Origin: Botryotinia globosa
Lineage: Eukaryota; Ascomycota; Leotiomycetes; Helotiales; Sclerotiniaceae
Reading direction: 5' to 3'
Assembly (NCBI GenBank): GCA_014898425.1
Contig: RCSZ01000012.1
Span: 1,736,001 to 1,800,000 of the forward strand
DNA length: 64,000 nt
In this document: one piece after another, positions 24,154-36,507 of the stretch
Layout of the letters: each line of letters begins with the position of its first letter
How positions within the stretch are numbered: position 1 is the first letter of the stretch
Made by a program: the position numbers and the translations under genes
Notes under the pieces: generated by a model
The model's database searches: none
Seen by the model: the letters and a program-made list of their open reading frames with translations, nothing else
What the model was told of the DNA's origin: nothing

Positions 24154-25623
24154 TTAATGTACACCACCAAAACCAAACCACTTCTCTTCGAATCCTTTCA
24201 ATTCGTCGTATGAATCCCAATCTTCAACGACAACCAAATCTTCAGCATATCCATCGAAAGTAGACATGCTCGTTACCAATCTAGGGTTGACAGCTACATC
24301 TAATTTTACACCCTCCCCGATCTTTTCATTTGGCGAATCAATATTGCCATATGTGGTCCCTTCCTTGAAAGAATCATCGCGGATTCTATGAACCTGCGAC
24401 CAAAGCGGCTTCTGGAAATGAGAATGCTTAATCAGATTCGCATGTACGAACATCCACTTTCCATACGGATCTGCTTGAAGCATCGTATGTCCTCCCGATT
24501 GAGGATTTCCGGGAATTTTTGCAGCTCCAACAGCATTCATTCTTCCTGGGCCGGTCCATGGCTTTCCAAGAAGAAGTGCAGCCGCCCGAAACGAATCCCG
24601 ATCACCTCCCATAAATCCATAAAATTCTTCATGATGAAGTGCAAAATACTCAATCAACCATAGGATATCCTGATGACGAGTTCGAGATATCATAACCTGC
24701 CCAGATTCTCCTTCGTATTCATTCCGACATGGCTGTCCCAACAAACGCCACATTGGATTGGTGGGATGAGATTTTGAATAATCAGGCCACAATAAAAGTC
24801 CTGTATCTCTCCATTCTCTTCCTTCAAACAGGTATTCGGGATTCCGTAGAGGGTAAGAATCTGTATCTAGATACAAGATATCGTCAAATGAAGACTGCTG
24901 AATAGCGGCTCCCTTTATTTGAAAATCTTTCCACCCCGACCCTTTCGATACGTCCCCAACTACACGCATTGTAACATCGATGCCGCTAGTACCGGAATCA
25001 GAGTTTTGCAACTCTTTTAGATCGGAGAGAATACTACTAAGAGCGGGAGCAGATAATTCGGAGTCGAAATGAAATATTTCGACTGGCAACGTGCAGTTGT
25101 AAGACTTCAGAAGTCTAAGAGAAGTTCGCGCACGAATCAGGGCGTGACGATCTCCCGCGGCCATTACAATTCCTCTTTTAATCTTCTTCTCCATTCCTGG
25201 CACATCGGCGCTAGAAGGTGATGACGAGCTCGCTTTGCCAATCGCCTCAATTTGTTTACGACGTAAATTCGTTGTGATACCTTTGCGCCACGCATAAATC
25301 TGAGATGAAGGTATATCTGCCCATGTTTTCACATTTCCGTCAACAGCACCTCGGTCAAAGTTAGTTCCATTAACCGGGCAGGTTTGGGAATTTACTGAGA
25401 CAGCGTCATCGTAAGATAGAACCGGGCGAGATAAGAACTCCTCCAAGAGTCCATTCAGCCTTGAGATCTCTTCTGAATCTGGTGGTGTCTCATAATGAAA
25501 ATAATTCTGAGCTTTCTGCGGAATATGACTCGATAAATCGTCAGAGTTTAAATGAGAAAGAGTAGCGATCAAAGCTATGAAAACGATGGCGCCAAAAGTA
25601 GCGAGTGCACGAGTTTGCCTCAT
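24154..25623 (-). CDS. Putative Golgi mannosyltransferase, MNN1/MNN2-like
   Basis: Likely type II Golgi enzyme adding mannose from GDP-mannose to glycoprotein glycans. Single exon, 489 residues. Residues 1-4 are cytosolic, about 5-24 are a hydrophobic signal anchor (LATFGAIVFIALIATL), followed by a luminal stem. The catalytic region starts near residue 148 (IKRGIVMAAGDRHALIRA). It contains a DxD metal/nucleotide-sugar motif at D253-T-D255 within ILYLDTDSYPLRNPE. Further typical features are a GQVMISR-like acceptor-side segment, YGFMGGDRDSFRAA and an HANLIKH segment near the C-terminus. Length and motif order match the fungal MNN1/MNN2 group (GT71), but I cannot separate alpha-1,2 from alpha-1,3 specificity. 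It is unlinked to other glycosylation genes. Confidence 0.83.
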   Translation of the reverse strand: MRQTRALATFGAIVFIALIATLSHLNSDDLSSHIPQKAQNYFHYETPPDSEEISRLNGLLEEFLSRPVLSYDDAVSVNSQTCPVNGTNFDRGAVDGNVKTWADIPSSQIYAWRKGITTNLRRKQIEAIGKASSSSPSSADVPGMEKKIKRGIVMAAGDRHALIRARTSLRLLKSYNCTLPVEIFHFDSELSAPALSSILSDLKELQNSDSGTSGIDVTMRVVGDVSKGSGWKDFQIKGAAIQQSSFDDILYLDTDSYPLRNPEYLFEGREWRDTGLLLWPDYSKSHPTNPMWRLLGQPCRNEYEGESGQVMISRTRHQDILWLIEYFALHHEEFYGFMGGDRDSFRAAALLLGKPWTGPGRMNAVGAAKIPGNPQSGGHTMLQADPYGKWMFVHANLIKHSHFQKPLWSQVHRIRDDSFKEGTTYGNIDSPNEKIGEGVKLDVAVNPRLVTSMSTFDGYAEDLVVVEDWDSYDELKGFEEKWFGFGGVH

Positions 25624-26845
25624 TCTTTGATAACTTTACCAAAAATGAGAAAATCTGAAACAAAACTCGGAACGATCGGGTTAATGAATTGTAATGTAAT
25701 GGAGCTTTTCTTTCGAGTGCAATAAGCTCATTGCAAGCAATTGCAAGTAATATACAAAGATCTAGGGCAGAGACGTGTGTAATGTATGTTGTCGGCGCAG
25801 TGTCTCGGATGATCTAAAAAGGCAAAGAGATATCTTGACACAACAGCCATCCAAAAGAGTGACCCGCTGAATGAATTATGTTTAAAACGTTTGAAGTTCT
25901 AATTGAAGGTAGACTGGCGGCTAAAAGAGCTATCCCAGTGTCCAAGACTTCATCTTGACGACTTTTGAATGATCCCGGTGAAATATTAATCCGTAAAATG
26001 ACCACGCAGCTTTCGTGTTTTCATCATCTCCAATTATTGGGATATTCATGCATAAATGCATTAGAATATTGACAAAAAGCGGAACCTCGCTACCATGACG
26101 GCTATTCTCAGAGATGTCTTACCTTGGATCAGAATTAAGCGCGAAGGTAATCCGAAGTTTCCTCGCACGACATGTGCCCATAAGGTTAGCTCCAATGTGA
26201 AACGGCTATACGCGCTTTTATACCATGGACAGATGAGCCTTGCCCAACGACAAGTCTTCTCGAGATCATCCACCTTCGTTATATATCGAATCGAAATACG
26301 AGAGACCATCCGAGATCCCTGACACATGAAGAGGCATTCGTTGAGGGGCAGAGACCCGGAAGATTTCTGTCTCTCCCAGAGCCAAGACTTCAGCCCGTAT
26401 TAACTAACTAATGTGCTCTCGCGAAACTCTGCGGCGTCTGATATTTAACGATAATCATTACTCACAAAGACATTGGTATCGCGACCTTTTTACTTGCAAA
26501 TCGATACAATATCTGCGAAGCAAAACTCATAGGGGTTGAGGGACGTGGTGGCATCAAGCAAGACACAATCAAACTAAATGTAAAGATTCACACTATGAGA
26601 AGCTTGACTATGTCTATGTTGATCACTCCATATAGAAAATCCTTCCTTTGGAGTTTAGATCAGCGAATGTATGAAGAATACAAGTGCATCGATGGGTTCC
26701 AGTTTGGGGTGAGGGAATGTTCTTACTTAGTATCGGCCACAGGGTGACTACCCAGAGATGTCTTGGGGTCTTATGAAATACAAATTGCTCATGCCAATAG
26801 TTTGTGCAAAGTTGTTTGCAAACTTTCCATAGATGTTCCTCCGGC
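25624..26845. other. Intergenic region upstream of the mannosyltransferase
   Basis: No gene supported. Contains the mannosyltransferase promoter side and the 3' region of the acetyltransferase gene. Short opposed frames at 26061-26327 and 26095-26322 shadow each other and show no motif. Confidence 0.55.
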
Positions 26846-27746
26846 TCACTTCAGCGTCTCATAAACCAAGGGAATAAAAGGCTCAATCCCCCATGGTAGC
26901 CATGTTTTTCCAACCTCGAATTTTCCCTTGATGGGTCGCCACATAAAGTACCTGTCGACATCAGTCATTGTCCATACACAATCGAGATTCTGAGTAGTGC
27001 TCACTGAGGCTTAGGAGACAGTGTCTCCTCCAGATCTTTCCAAGTCGTACATGAATTTTCAATACTGGTGTTAACCACCACCTTGTAGTATGTCATGAAT
27101 CCATACTTTTCGTATAGCAATCTTCCCGTCTCGGTCGCCTCTACATATGCATCGACGCCTAGTTTATCAGCTTTGTCGATACCCCAATCCATCACCAACT
27201 TCATAGCACCCTTTCTTCGAAATTCCGGAATGGTGAACGCGATGTTTAAGACTGCAATATTGCCCCTTTAGCATGGATCCTGTGTTCCCGGCGATTATAA
27301 CATCAGATACGCTTGTACTTACGCAAGTATGGTCGATTACAATGCAGGTAATACTTATGTGCCTCAATCTGTCGAACGAAATTGTTGGCATATTCTCGAC
27401 CGATTCCCTCTGGCCACCATAGAGCAACGACTGGATTCGCATCGTTGACAGTGTCTGAACTTCCATCGAAATAAATCCAATTTGCAGCTCCGACCAGCTT
27501 TCCATGCGTAGGCTCAATGATCTTCATCCAACAACTATCAGGAGATCGCTGTGCATGGTGTCTTAGAGCAGATTCTGTGGCTGTCTGGATAGATCGCTCT
27601 CGTTCCTGGGGAGAGTTATCTTTGAGATGATAGACTATTCGAAGATAGGAATTGAAAGGGTTTTCAAACGCTTCCCAACAAGCCGTCATCATTTCTTTGA
27701 AGTCGGCTTCGCTTCCGAACTCGAGACGCTGGAGATTCGATTTCAT
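26846..27746 (-). CDS. GNAT-family N-acetyltransferase
   Basis: Transfers an acetyl group from acetyl-CoA to an unknown amine. Exons 27323-27746, 27005-27251 and 26846-26951, with introns of 71 and 53 nt, make 258 residues. The acetyl-CoA-binding motif A is recognisable as IPEFRRKGAMKLVMDWG, a version of the Q/RxxGxG/A loop, assembled just after the first splice. Motif B follows (VDAYVEATETGRLLYEKYGF). The last exon encodes YFMWRPIKGKFEVGK, a C-terminal pattern seen in many fungal members of this group. The start is the ATG at 27746. Exon sizes sum to 777 nt, a multiple of three, which supports the model. No signal peptide, so probably cytosolic. The substrate cannot be read from sequence. 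Confidence 0.87.
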
Positions 27747-29027
27747 TGTCAAAATGGATTATGGAGTAGGTGAAGCTGTAGGCCGGTGTTATTTGGTGAA
27801 CTATAGAAGTCACATGAAATATTATTCTGGCAAATACTGAATTCAATCATTAATGTCACTATGCCGTGGCTATGTATTGACAGTGCCCACTTTCTTATTT
27901 TGTAATCTTAAAATTATTCACCTTTACTTTTCCTTCGACCTAGAATGTTAAATTTGAAGTTCTGCGCCCTTTAATACTTCTTTCCGTATTTGTTTTGACG
28001 CGTAAATGATCATTGGATCAACTTATCTGGTGACTACCATGTTTTCAACACATCGCGACGTACAGTGCTGTCGCCTGATGACATTCTGATCCCAATGTTT
28101 GATTATCAGTTCCTTCTTCAACGATAATCAAATCACGATTCTTACTTACAACTCATTGCAATTTCAAATTTTGACCTACCGTTTTTTCATAGGGGGACTA
28201 AGGACGCAACGGATGATATTGATATGAAATATACACAGAGATTACATACCAACGAGATGAATATTGCAAGAGAAGATGGTTATTGGAGTCAATAATTGGC
28301 CGCGGAAGCTGAAGATGTTTTATCTATGCAGGTCGGGTGGTATATGAAGTTGCGCCACATCTATTCAGATCTCGTTCTTCGATTCTAGATCCCCAAAGGG
28401 CTTCAATGAGGAAGAGGAGTCCTGGCCATGCTGAAAAGCGAATAAGAATATCATGAACGCGGCGACGGGGATTTAGATACCGCATATGTCACTGGTTACG
28501 AAGGAATGTTACCTAGATTAAGCACCGGATGGCGTAGAGAAGAAATGTATTTATATTGTTCAAGTGGTAGGCCATTCTCCTATTTTGAAAACGACGAGAG
28601 GAGAGGAAATGCGACGTTGGGCTGGGCATTCGCGCTTTGGAGGAATGTGCATTTGTATGGCTTTCGTTAGGGTAGAAATTGGGATCTAAGGAGGAATATG
28701 ATGGTTTGAGTTTTGTGATGGTTAAGGAAATTTAGCAGTTTTCATAGGCTGGGCTTCACTATGGTGATTAGAAGCTTTTGATTTCTATACTCGATTGCTA
28801 TTTTGGACTATTGGATACCCTGGGACAAAATATGAATAGCTTTGCTTTCATGATTTGAAGATTTTGGACTGCCATAAGCGAGCGCTTGCTGTCATCATTC
28901 ACGTTGAGAACATTGTGTAGAAGTGCTGTAGTCATTTAAGCAATGCATTGAACCAAATCTGGCATAAAGAAATTGCCAACCGTTGACCCTAAATTGCCCA
29001 ATATGTATTCTTATCCCACTCCGCGCT
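27747..29027. other. Intergenic region
   Basis: No gene supported in about 1.3 kb. It lies upstream of the acetyltransferase and downstream of the cyclo-ligase-like gene. Base composition is ordinary and I see no repeat. Confidence 0.55.
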
Positions 29028-29906
29028 TCAAAAGTCAAAACTTGCGTAATCCATATACAACCTCGCCTCTTCCGAGAAATCCATATGCTCCTGCGGAGAT
29101 TTCAACTCCGGCGGCGAGATGATATTCTTCAACTCTCTCAGCGACTCGATATCCTCCAGCATTCCTCTGTCCAATTTATCCCATATAATGCCATAGCCCG
29201 GTTTTGCCGCTCCAGCAACGGTAATGACTCTTTTATTCGTAATCACATAATCGCATCCCGTATCCCACTGATCACCTTTGAATTCTTCCTCCAGTACCTG
29301 ACATTCATGAACCAACGCTATTATTTTCGTATCCTTATTCACAGCCCCTATCGAATACAACATTCCCCATTCTAAGTCGAAAAATCCATGACCCTTTCCA
29401 AATCGAAGACCTTTGTAATTTATGGCGCCGGTTCCAGTCACCATCAATGGTATTCTTAATCCTTCGCTTCGTATCGCAGTCAATGTGATGTGTCTCCCAT
29501 ATCTTTCCATTCCCTCCAAATAGCTCGCAACCTCCCACTTGCGTTCCGGAATTTCCTTAGGATTTAACAGGAAAAACCCCCTTCTAATCCCATACGTTGT
29601 ACAAATGACAATTTTCCCATCTTTCAGTGCCTGACATCGCAGTTCCTGCAAACAATTGTCGGGAGCGATGAATATCGTTTCGGCAGACATATAACAATCT
29701 AAATTAATCAAGTGACGACCTGCATCATTTGAACCCACGAAATCGCATATGAATGAAGAGTAGTCGTGGTCGAATCTTGAGTCTGGGATAGCTACATGGC
29801 GCAATTCTTCCCAAACCTTCTCGCGAATATGAGATTTGTGCGTGGAGGCTGGTGGCGTTGAGCCTGTTTGGAGAGGAGGAGGTCGCTGGGGTGCGGATAT
29901 AGTCAT
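29028..29906 (-). CDS. 5-formyltetrahydrofolate cyclo-ligase-like protein (MTHFSD-like)
   Basis: Belongs to the fold of methenyltetrahydrofolate synthetase, which cyclises 5-formyl-THF with ATP in one-carbon metabolism. Single exon, 292 residues from the ATG at 29906; an in-frame TTG 84 nt upstream is not a credible start. Signature: IREKVWEELRHVAI near the N-terminus and the glycine-rich GKGHGFFDLEWGM at about 170-180. The latter matches the GKGxGFxDLEY form of MTHFS-domain proteins rather than the GxGxGYYD form of true cyclo-ligases. I therefore favour an MTHFSD-like divergent member without the RNA-recognition domain found in animal proteins. The enzymatic role is unproven. There is a short disordered Pro/Thr-rich N-terminus and no targeting signal. 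Confidence 0.85.
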   Translation of the reverse strand: MTISAPQRPPPLQTGSTPPASTHKSHIREKVWEELRHVAIPDSRFDHDYSSFICDFVGSNDAGRHLINLDCYMSAETIFIAPDNCLQELRCQALKDGKIVICTTYGIRRGFFLLNPKEIPERKWEVASYLEGMERYGRHITLTAIRSEGLRIPLMVTGTGAINYKGLRFGKGHGFFDLEWGMLYSIGAVNKDTKIIALVHECQVLEEEFKGDQWDTGCDYVITNKRVITVAGAAKPGYGIIWDKLDRGMLEDIESLRELKNIISPPELKSPQEHMDFSEEARLYMDYASFDF

Positions 29907-30861
29907 GATAGTCGAGTGAGTATGATGTTGTTTGAGATTACGATTATTCTGCCGATGAAGGGTTTGATTTTGGAAGCGGTAAAGATCCAAAGTGACTAAG
30001 CTGGCTTCCAGATGTTGATAGGAATTGTAGAAATGATATCTGAATTGAATAATCGTTCATCCGAGTCTTTATTTGACAAATATGGTGTTTATATTTGGGG
30101 GAGGAGAAGATTTAAAAGAGATCGAAACAAGATGTCTGGGCGTGAAACTCGAATATAAAAATGTTTCACACATGTGAAATGCAGATCCGGGGAACGAACA
30201 TGACACGGAAGGTTGAAAGATACGTGTCTCAAGCATTTCTGCTCGTATTAAGATCCCGAAACTTGGAGCATCTAGGGGCAGAGGTTCCTGTTATTTTGCG
30301 TATGTTTGATGCATCTGGAATATACTGCTTATTCTTTATGAAGACCGATTCGAACAGTAAGGTGAAATCTTCCACCAAGTCATTCTGGCCCTTCTGTTTA
30401 ATATAAAGTCCGTCACGAGCTTCCTGGTCGGTCATTCGTTCACGCAGTTATGGTGCCACACGCAGGATGCAAAGACTGTATACATGCAGTGCGTTGTCGC
30501 CAGGCATTGAAATCGAGAGTCTTACACGCCACCACGAGTTGACAAAATGCAGATATATTTTCAACAAGCATTATGACAGCAAGAGCAAGTTTGATTGGGT
30601 ACATGGCAACTTGGAATATGAACCCAGTGCCCAATTGTTGCGAGCGCATTCCGAATTGGCCCAATCCTGTCTGTCACTTGCATTTCCCAATACACAAACT
30701 TCTTTGCGAAATCTTCGACGAAACACGCCACTGCTGCACGCGATTGAAACTCAAGGTGGTGATGTAAATTAGGAGATGGTCATTATCGTGATTCGATCCC
30801 TTTTGTAAATCAATTACTCCATCCATGTGCTGTTGTACATTTATTATATTTCCTCATATCA
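29907..30861. other. Intergenic region
   Basis: No gene supported. A 101-codon plus-strand frame at 30467-30772 ends in residues IETQGGDV, identical to a stretch of Atp1, because 24 nt at 30743-30766 are identical to ATP1 16256-16279. No wider similarity to ATP1 was seen. Confidence 0.5.
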
Positions 30862-31321
30862 TCATGGCCTTTGCCCTGGACCTGGAGGTCCTATTTGGCC
30901 TGGCATCTCCTGCGCCCCTTCGGCTTTAAGTCTTTGTAAAGTTTGATCGCGCTGGTATTCCATAACTCTTCGCTTTTTGAAGTATTGAACCTACACCACA
31001 GCCAAGTCAGCTCAAATATCCCCTCATCTACATTCTTTCCTAGGCACTCCGGCCCAGACTCAGCTCCCAATGAAGAAAACTTACCCAACTCGTAGCACAG
31101 TTACTTTCAAATCCTTTGCTCTCTGCTGCACATGCTTTCTCCGCCTTGTCCTTCTCCGTAATACTATCAATGATTTCTGCTTTATCCAAACATTTAAAAT
31201 AAGCATCCCTAGCTTCCCAGCACCGAGATCTTTGTGTGCGGTCCGGAGCTATAGGTGCACCATCCACGCCAATTTTGGGGGGTGGTAAAGAAGCTGGGGT
31301 TGAGGATGAGAAAAGGCCCAT
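30862..31321 (-). CDS. COA6: Cytochrome c oxidase assembly factor 6-like (CHCH-type)
   Basis: Small intermembrane-space protein of the COX6B/COA6 family, needed for copper delivery to Cox2 during complex IV assembly. Exons 31085-31321 and 30862-30990, separated by a 94-nt intron 30991-31084 (GTAAGT to GTGTAG), give 121 residues. The twin-cysteine pattern is CWEARDAYFKC (Cx9C) and CAAESKGFESNC (Cx10C). The Cx10C spacing is characteristic of COA6 rather than COX6B. Exon 2 adds the helix VQYFKKRRVMEYQRDQTLQ and a Pro/Gly-rich tail. No presequence is expected, since import is by the Mia40 disulfide relay. Exon lengths sum to a multiple of three. Confidence 0.92.
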
Positions 31322-32623
31322 AGCGTGCTAATCTTAGATTTAGACGGGGGCGGGAGATTGAATTTTTAACTGCTTGAAGTTATTTATAAGTTTTCAAAGA
31401 TACCCGTGGACAATGCTACGGAAGAGCTTTGACTTAGCAATTATTGTCGATGGGTCGTGATAAATTGAGAGGTTTGAAAGAAGTTAGCGATCAGCCACAG
31501 TCACAGCCACATCTCCAGCTTCCAAGGTTCCCGAGGTCCCGAGGTGAGGTCTGCAACTGAATGTGCGCTTAAACTTCGGGGAATAGAACACACCCACCAA
31601 GACGGCATCTCTTGACCTTGCAGATCACGTCGTCTCATTTTCTTAAACTTTATTTCACTAACCCAGCTCCCCAGGTGAAGAATTGATTCAAATCCTGTGT
31701 GATCCTTTCGATTGCTCGATTCTACTCTCATGAGTGGCGAGTCCCTATATGTGTTTATGTATTGCAATTTGCCAGCCAGAGACTAGTCGACCTTACCCAT
31801 AGCCTTACTCATACCGAGTCATACATCAATACGTTTCTGACTAGATGTTAAATATAAGGCGTGGAACCAATATCCATCCATACCAGCCAGATCAAACTAG
31901 TGGATTCCCTCGATCCCCCAGTCTGACTCTCACGAGGTCTTGAGCGTTTAAATACATCGAAATGGAGAGACCAGAGTCCTGGTAGTCAATAAACAGTCTT
32001 TATTGATCAAGTATTGATACTATAATAGTTTATAGTGCCCCAAATCTTCAAGGCCTTATCGTATGAATGCTAGTATACTTTTGATAGGGGCAATTCATTG
32101 GCAATTTTTCTTATTTCAAGACTAGTTATACCATGTCCAGAACTCAATTCGAGTATCTTAGTTGTTAGTTGATCAACGATAATCCCAGAAGAAAGTTGCG
32201 GGAGTTACGTTCTTATATGACGTGGAAACCCCAGAAGTAAAGCATTTATTTTTGTTTTTCAAGTCCTTTTATTCTCGAATCTGTTTTCCAGTTCATTGAG
32301 CCAATTTCATTAACAGTACAAGGGAAAAATTCCAAATAAAATGGAATAGCAAGTTTGAAGTGACGCAAGATCTGGAGAAGACGTAAGAGGCATGCCCCAC
32401 GCCATCAACCCCAGCTCACCGAGAGTCCATGCGTGAGTTTCCTTTCGATCCATGCCAAATAAAATCGCGTACTTGACCTTGACTTCTCATCTTTTACAAC
32501 TTGCACTTTTCTTGATACCAGAAATGATATGCTGAAGAATTCATCTCAATAGGAAGCAGGGAGACTTAAACACTTGACCTCGAGGCTATTCCAACACTGC
32601 CCGCGACTTCAACGTGGGACGTG
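31322..32623. other. Divergent intergenic region between COA6 and the histidine kinase gene
   Basis: No gene supported. It is the shared upstream region of the two flanking genes and should contain both promoters. A direct repeat GAGGTCCCGAGGT near 31530 and AT-rich stretches around 32000-32340 are visible. Confidence 0.55.
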
Positions 32624-35600
32624 ATGAATGCTAGAAACCACGCCAATGGATCCCGGTCGCTGGATCCGAGCCCGAATAAAATGGACCTTCCATTATCGAT
32701 ATTGAAACATTTGCCTACGCCTGTGCTAGTCCTGGATCAGTATCGGAAAGCGCTGTGGACAAACTCGAAAGCAGAAGCTTTATTGGGTAGTACAGATTCT
32801 CTTGAGAATGATGAGAGCGCATTGACCGGAAAGGACTTGGATGAGTTGGGAGTCACATTACTAGATAATCGATCATGGACACCGGTTCTAAGTGAGGTAG
32901 AGTATCTTCGACGTGGCGGTACCTCATCAAATGATGGAGATTCGAGCTTTTTTGATGGGTTCCAGGTGGTGGTGAGCAATTCATCTAGGCCAAATGATCA
33001 GAAGGAAAGACGATTTCGGGCTTGTATTGATGCTTTGAATGAGGATCGGGGCCTTCATTTCATTATCACCTTTGAATCACCGACATTTTTGCAAGGGAAT
33101 CCGATCAACTCCGGGCTCGGCTCAAAATCGTCGCCAAGTAAAGTAAAAGAGCCTCAACATAAACCAGCCTTCATAAGGGATGATGTTTTTTGTTCTCTTC
33201 GAAATGCAATCTTTGACAATGTTGATACTCCCGCATTCATGATAACTGCAGATGGTGAATATTACCTATCGAACCGGAAAGTTCGAGATGTCTTAGGACA
33301 GTCTATGGGGGGAGAGAATGGCTGCGGAGGGGATATTTTTCGAGACGCTCTACAGGTATGGGATGAGGAATACACGCGTCAATTACCACCCGATGAATAT
33401 TTCGGAACAGTCTTGGCAAGAACTCGACAACCGTTCGCGGATCAAAGATGTGGATTTATAAACCCCATAAATGGAGATCGATTGACAGCTTTAATTTCTG
33501 GAGAATGCCTTTATGACGAAGCTGGGATCTACTTGGGAGCGATTTGCTGGTGCGAAGATATACAGGAATACGAACAGTACCTGATTGAGAAACAACACAA
33601 GTTACTACGAAGCCATGAGACTATCTGCGATTTGATGCCACATCTAGTGTGGACTTCAAGACCGGATGGATATTGCGATTGGTACTCTAGGCGGGTAAGG
33701 ATGTATTCTATTGACTGCTCACAATTCATACGAAGCTAACCTGCGTCATAGTGGTACGAATACACTGGCATGTCTAAGGAGGAAAGTGTTGGCGCCGGGT
33801 ATGAGAAAGTGATTCATCCAGACGATTTGAGTAACCTTAGAGAAGTTTGGGCTTATGGAGTGGCAAATGGCCAAGATGGCGAGGTTGAGGTACGATATCG
33901 AAGGCATGATGGGGTATACAGATGGATGCACACGAGAGCTTGCCCACTACTCGACGACAAAGGAGAAGTTCTGAAGTGGTATGGAACAAATACAGATATC
34001 ACGGATATTGTGATGTCACGAATTGAGGCCAAGAGAAACAAGCATCAAATGTTGACAGTTTTGGCTCATGCCGAAGTCAATATGTTTTGTGTGGATAAAA
34101 ATCGACTGGTAACAATGGCGGAAGGAGCAATGCTATGGGGTACCAAAACTGAACAAACGTGTCAAAGTAAGGAAAATCTGATTGGGAAGAATATCATTGA
34201 GCATATGCAAAGTACGCAGGCAGGGGGGATACCGGGTTCGTTTATCTCATCTATTCCTCTGTGACAATAACCCCACGTCACTAACGCGTTCCAAATTTCT
34301 AGGCCATGAAAATTCTGTCCTGGAAATATTGTCTGGAAAGGTCGAAATGGCAACATGCGAAGAAAAGATAGGAGACAAAAGTTACCGAACACGATTGGTG
34401 GCAGATCTCGAGCACAGCAGTGATGATGGAGGACAAGCACCAAAGGTCATCGGATGCTTGGGCTTGAGCATTGATATAACGGATGTGGAAAGGCGGGCGC
34501 AATTAGAGATGGATAATACGAGGTTGATGATTGAAGAACAAGCAGCTAAAGATTCATCTAAGATGAAAAGTCAATTCCTAGCAAATGTGAGTTACTGGTG
34601 CCTCGTGAAGACTTCCAGAACGCTAACAGGATTTTTAAAGATGTCACATGAGATGCGGACTCCGACGGCGGTGAGTCTTCCCCTTCATATTTTTTGCCCA
34701 ATTTGAAAGATCACTGTGATAACGTGTTGGCACTAGGGCGTGATTGGTATGGTGGACTTACTTGACGAAGACCCAACCTTGACGTCTTCGCAGCGCGAAT
34801 ATGTTTCTAGCATCCAACTTTCAGGAAGAGCACTCCTGACCATTGTGAATGATATCCTCGACTTTTCGAAAATCGAATCAGGTCGTCTCGATATCGAAGA
34901 AGTTCCATTCAATCTTTGTTCCATTGTGGGAGAGCTATGTAAATTGTTGTGCGTTTTCGCTAACCGGAAGAATTTGGTATTCAATTACGAAAATGAGGTT
35001 GACGAAAGCCTCGAAGTCCTGGGAGACCCCGGGCGGATCAGACAAGTCCTATCTAACCTTCTAACAAATTCGCTTAAATTTACGGAAAATGGATCCATAA
35101 CAATAAGCGCGAAAGGAAAGAGAATAACGGATTCAGGCAACATTGGAAATGATACAATTGAGGTCAGCTTCGTGATCAAGGATACCGGAATTGGAATATC
35201 TAAAACGACCTTGGATAAGTTATTCAGACCCTTTAGCCAGGGTGATTCTTCAACAGCGAGATTATATGGTGGAACAGGTCTAGGTCTGACCATATCTAGG
35301 AATGTGAGTATCTTCTTCCATTCTTCCAATGCCTGTCCACCAGAGAACTTTACTGTATTCATTGAAATTCCTGCTCCGAGATACTGATTCTGAGACTAGC
35401 TTTCAACTCTGATGTCTGGAACGATTTCTCTTGATTCAGAAGAAGGAGTTGGGAGCACGGCCACATTCACAATACCATTGAAGGTGTCCTCCTATTGCCG
35501 TTACCCCCGACATTCCAACACTCCGGCTACGCTTGAACTTTCTTTTACCAACAATAATTCTGATTCACAATCTATGCCGAGTACGCCACTTGCTCTTCGA

Positions 35601-36507
35601 CCAAGCTCTCACAGAGGGCAGGTAAAACAACAACTTATAAATCAACAAATCTCGACCAGTGAGACCAATCATGTCCTCCCTCCATATCTACGAAATGGAG
35701 ACAAGAACAAAGATGATGGGCCAAAACTTCCACTGGAAGAACGAGGCGAGATCCTTGTTCTAGTTGTCGAAGACAAGTAAGTTGCACAGATTTGTTACAA
35801 GCGCGCCTTTTTATTTCTTGCTTACCAAGTATAGTGCCATCAATCAAACCATCGCATTGAAAACTGTCCGAAATTTAGGATTTCAAGCAACAGCTGTTTG
35901 GAACGGACGCGAAGCATTGAATTACTTGAGAAATCCTGGGCCATCCAATCCGAGACCAGATATCATCTTGATGGATGTCCAGATGCCAATCATGGATGGT
36001 TATGAAGCAACGAAAATTCTAAGGACGAATAAAGAATATGAAAGGTATCTAGAACATGATATACGGCCGTTAAACCCCGCAAAAGATGTGGCCACTGCGA
36101 GAAACTCCAATCTGAACGAATCAGAAATGGGGAGTCCGACTGGCAGGATACAAACCAAAACGAGGAGTAGACTGAAAGATCTTCCTGTAATAGCCATGAC
36201 GGCTAGTGCGATCCAAGGAGATCAAGAAAAGTGCCTCGAGGCGGGAATGGATGGATACTTGAGTAAACCAGTTGAGAAGGAAAGGTTGGAGAAAACGCTG
36301 ATATACTGGGCACAAAAGACAATGGATGTCCGAGAACTTGCAAGTCTAGGGGTCTCGAGTTCTGATGGCAAACATAGTAAAAATGATTCTGTCGATTCTG
36401 CAGTTGCCATAATGGACGAGGATTCTACTTTGTCACAGGATGGGGGATCGAGAGACGGCGATCTAGATGGTGGGGATGGGAGCTCAGAAACAGCTGGTCC
36501 ACACTGA
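32624..36507 (+). CDS. PAS-domain hybrid sensor histidine kinase
   Basis: Two-component phosphorelay sensor, expected to pass phosphate to an Hpt protein of the Ypd1 type. Exons 32624-33694, 33752-34235, 34303-34586, 34641-34670, 34737-35303, 35400-35776 and 35835-36507 give 1,161 residues; introns are 54-96 nt. The N-terminal 350 residues hold one or two degenerate PAS-like regions. A clear PAS/PAC follows at about 355-445 (WYEYTGMS, HPDDL, RYRRHDGVYRWM, WYGTNTDITD), and another PAS-like region leads to GLSIDITD. The H-box MSHEMRTP has its His at 616. N-box NLLTNSLKFTENG and G-boxes DTGIGI and GGTGLGLTI complete the kinase. The receiver begins VLVVEDN and has phospho-acceptor Asp985 (ILMDVQMP) and SKPVEK. 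No transmembrane segment, so a soluble sensor. The ATG at 32624 follows an in-frame GTG at 32621. I do not assign a Catlett group. The 30-nt fourth exon is unusual. Confidence 0.93.

Noticed and set aside
10060..27746. Lysine aminomutase and GNAT acetyltransferase as a beta-lysine (AblA/AblB-like) pair
   Set aside because: The two genes are about 15 kb apart with ATP1 and other genes between, and the GNAT protein resembles a general fungal acetyltransferase group rather than AblB.
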